5,445 nt of DNA. It comes from an uncultured Phycisphaerales bacterium. GTDB taxonomy: Bacteria; Planctomycetota; Phycisphaerae; Phycisphaerales; SM1A02. The translations under genes and the position numbers were made by a program. Every line of letters begins with the position of its first letter. Within the stretch, counting starts at the first letter, position 1. Positions 4,191 to 5,445 of this stretch are shown piece after piece. The stretch covers positions 1 to 5,445 of the forward strand of contig CAMPIL010000250.1 in NCBI GenBank assembly GCA_946886375.1, read 5' to 3'. The notes under the pieces were generated by a model. That model saw only the letters and a program-made list of their open reading frames with translations. It had not been told where the DNA came from and did not search any database.

Positions 4191-5435
4191 TCACCTTTCC
4201 GGCGGGCTCGCCTTTGTCATCGCCAATGCTTCCTCCGCCTTCGGCGTCACTGTCGCGCCGGGGCGTGCCCACATCAAACCTTCAACAATAATTCGCTCGT
4301 TGGGCTGCAGACCTGACTCGATCGCGCGCAGGCCGTCGTGCATCGCGCCAACTGTGACCGGCCGCGGCACCACTTCGTTCTTGTCGTTCACCGTCAGCAC
4401 GAGTTTGCGGCTTTGATCGCTCACGATCGCGCGGTCAGGCACGAGAAGCACATTGTGCGCCGCGCTGACGGGCACGCGCACCCGCGCAAAGAGACCGGGA
4501 CGCAGAAGCCGATCGGCGTTGGGAAATACGCCGCGAACCTGAATCGTGCCCGTGCCCGGCCGAACCTGGTTGTCTGCGAAGTCGATCGTGCCTGCGTGCG
4601 GGAATCCCTGCTCGTTCGCCAAGCCCAGGGAAACCGGCACTTGCACTTCATTGTGCAGTTTGATCTTGCCTTCCTTGGCCAACTGCTGAACGCGCAGCAT
4701 CGTGACTTCATCGACCGCGAAGGTCATGAAGATCGGATCATCCGAGACGACGGTCGTGAGCAGCGTCTGATCTTTCGTCACCAGATTGCCGATGGAGATT
4801 GCCGACTTGCTGATGCGGCCATTCAGCGGCGAGCGAATGGTGCAGAAGTCCAGGTCGAGTTGAGCCGATTCCACATCGGCTCTGGCGGCGGCGACGTTGG
4901 CCACCGCCATGTCGCGATCCGCCAGGGCTGCGTCGAATTCCGATTGCGTCGCGGCTTCGCGTTTGAGCAGCTCTTCAACTCTCGTGAAATCGGCCTGCAC
5001 CTGCTTGACCTTCGCCTGGGCCTGCTGCAGCCGCGCCTTATTTTGATCGAGCATTGCCTGATACGGGCGCGGATCGATTTCAAACAAGACCTCGCCCTTC
5101 TTCACATCGCTTCCCGGCATGAAGAAGGAGTTCAAGAGGTGGCCGCTGGCGCGAGCCTGGATTTGCACATACTCCAGCGCTTCAACGCGGCCGGTGAACT
5201 CGGCGAAGTCGATCACTTCACGTTCAACAGCGTGCGCAACGGTGACGATGGGCGGCTGCGGAGGAGGCGATGCGCTTTCTTGTGCACAACCCGCAGCGAG
5301 GAAGAGACAACCCATCGCGACAGAAGAAAAAAGGGAACCCCTCCAACCACGACTCGTGGCGCTTGGAGGGGCTGTGAGGGGAACGGTTATTGTGGCGGGG
5401 ATCGCGGGGCGGCCGAGGCGGATCGTCGACTGCAC
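4191..5435 (-). CDS. RND efflux periplasmic adaptor (membrane fusion protein, MexA/AcrA type), predicted lipoprotein
   Basis: This subunit bridges the inner-membrane pump and an outer-membrane channel. From GTG 5435 the frame gives 414 residues. A hydrophobic segment at 34-49 ends in the lipobox LAAGC with Cys50 as the lipidation site. Then follow the first lipoyl half (about 86-122, ending in FEIDPRPY), an alpha-helical hairpin rich in Gln/Ala/Lys (about 125-195), the second lipoyl half (TIRSPLNGRIS, 199-209), a beta-barrel (about 220-320) and the membrane-proximal domain (about 328-400). This is the standard HlyD/AcrA order and length. The start is uncertain. The frame stays open to the window edge, and the only internal ATG (5315, residue 41) would leave a signal peptide without a basic n-region. 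A terminator-like hairpin sits at residues about 22-33. The stop is at 4193-4191. Its pump partner at 1-1544 shares its strand but is separated by the plus-strand cassette. Confidence 0.93.
   Translation of the reverse strand: MQSTIRLGRPAIPATITVPLTAPPSATSRGWRGSLFSSVAMGCLFLAAGCAQESASPPPQPPIVTVAHAVEREVIDFAEFTGRVEALEYVQIQARASGHLLNSFFMPGSDVKKGEVLFEIDPRPYQAMLDQNKARLQQAQAKVKQVQADFTRVEELLKREAATQSEFDAALADRDMAVANVAAARADVESAQLDLDFCTIRSPLNGRISKSAISIGNLVTKDQTLLTTVVSDDPIFMTFAVDEVTMLRVQQLAKEGKIKLHNEVQVPVSLGLANEQGFPHAGTIDFADNQVRPGTGTIQVRGVFPNADRLLRPGLFARVRVPVSAAHNVLLVPDRAIVSDQSRKLVLTVNDKNEVVPRPVTVGAMHDGLRAIESGLQPNERIIVEGLMWARPGATVTPKAEEALAMTKASPPER
5327..5371 (-). terminator. Intrinsic-terminator-like hairpin with T-tract inside the 5' end of the adaptor reading frame
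   Basis: On the minus strand CCCCTCCAA (5371-5363) pairs with TTGGAGGGG (5346-5338). Inside them CCACGA (5359-5354) pairs with TCGTGG (5352-5347), leaving a 3-base bulge on one side and a very small loop. That is up to 15 base pairs, very GC-rich. It is followed on the minus strand by TTCCC and six T (5332-5327). The T-tract occurs only in the minus direction. It may end an upstream minus-strand transcript outside the window, or act as an attenuator before the adaptor. The five bases between stem and T-run weaken the case for efficient termination. Confidence 0.5.
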
Positions 5436-5445
5436 GCTGCCGTCG

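Overview
The window has three parts. Both flanks are a minus-strand RND (resistance-nodulation-division) multidrug efflux system. Between them lies a plus-strand two-gene cassette plus a long 21-bp tandem-repeat tract. The DNA is moderately GC-rich, and the efflux genes are plainly those of a diderm bacterium. The adaptor is a predicted lipoprotein and the pump reads AMTMTP near the window edge. A Planctomycetota-like or other environmental diderm is plausible, but I cannot prove the taxon from the sequence.

Layout. Bases 1-1544 (minus) hold the first 514 residues of an AcrB/MexB-type HAE1 inner-membrane pump, which continues beyond the left edge. Bases 1545-1770 are a divergent intergenic region with a 28-bp imperfect palindrome and a good sigma70-type promoter facing right. 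Bases 1771-2928 (plus) encode an XRE helix-turn-helix protein fused to an ImmA/IrrE metallopeptidase domain with an intact HELAH motif. Bases 2925-3434 (plus) overlap it by ATGA and encode a 169-aa protein of no family I recognise, built from two copies of a domain of about 55 residues. Bases 3435-4190 have no convincing gene; most of the stretch is a 21-bp-periodic array in two sequence subfamilies that keep one phase. Bases 4191-5435 (minus) encode the periplasmic adaptor (MexA/AcrA type). An intrinsic-terminator-like hairpin lies inside the 5' end of its reading frame.

How the parts may work together. Adaptor and pump genes of such systems are normally adjacent, adaptor first. Here they have the expected order and strand but are separated by about 2.6 kb carrying oppositely oriented genes, so the operon looks split by an inserted cassette. 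The cassette promoter places its transcription start at or next to the first ATG (a predicted leaderless mRNA). A perfect 6+6 palindrome overlaps its -10 box, which suggests autoregulation by the HTH protein. ImmA/IrrE proteins generally act by cleaving a repressor in response to stress. The module could therefore be a stress-responsive switch, possibly also controlling the divergent pump; that link is inference.

The most unusual items are the repeat tract (palindromic cores every 21 bp, or a decaying heptad-repeat gene), the HTH-peptidase plus duplicated-domain pair, and the terminator-like hairpin in the adaptor leader.
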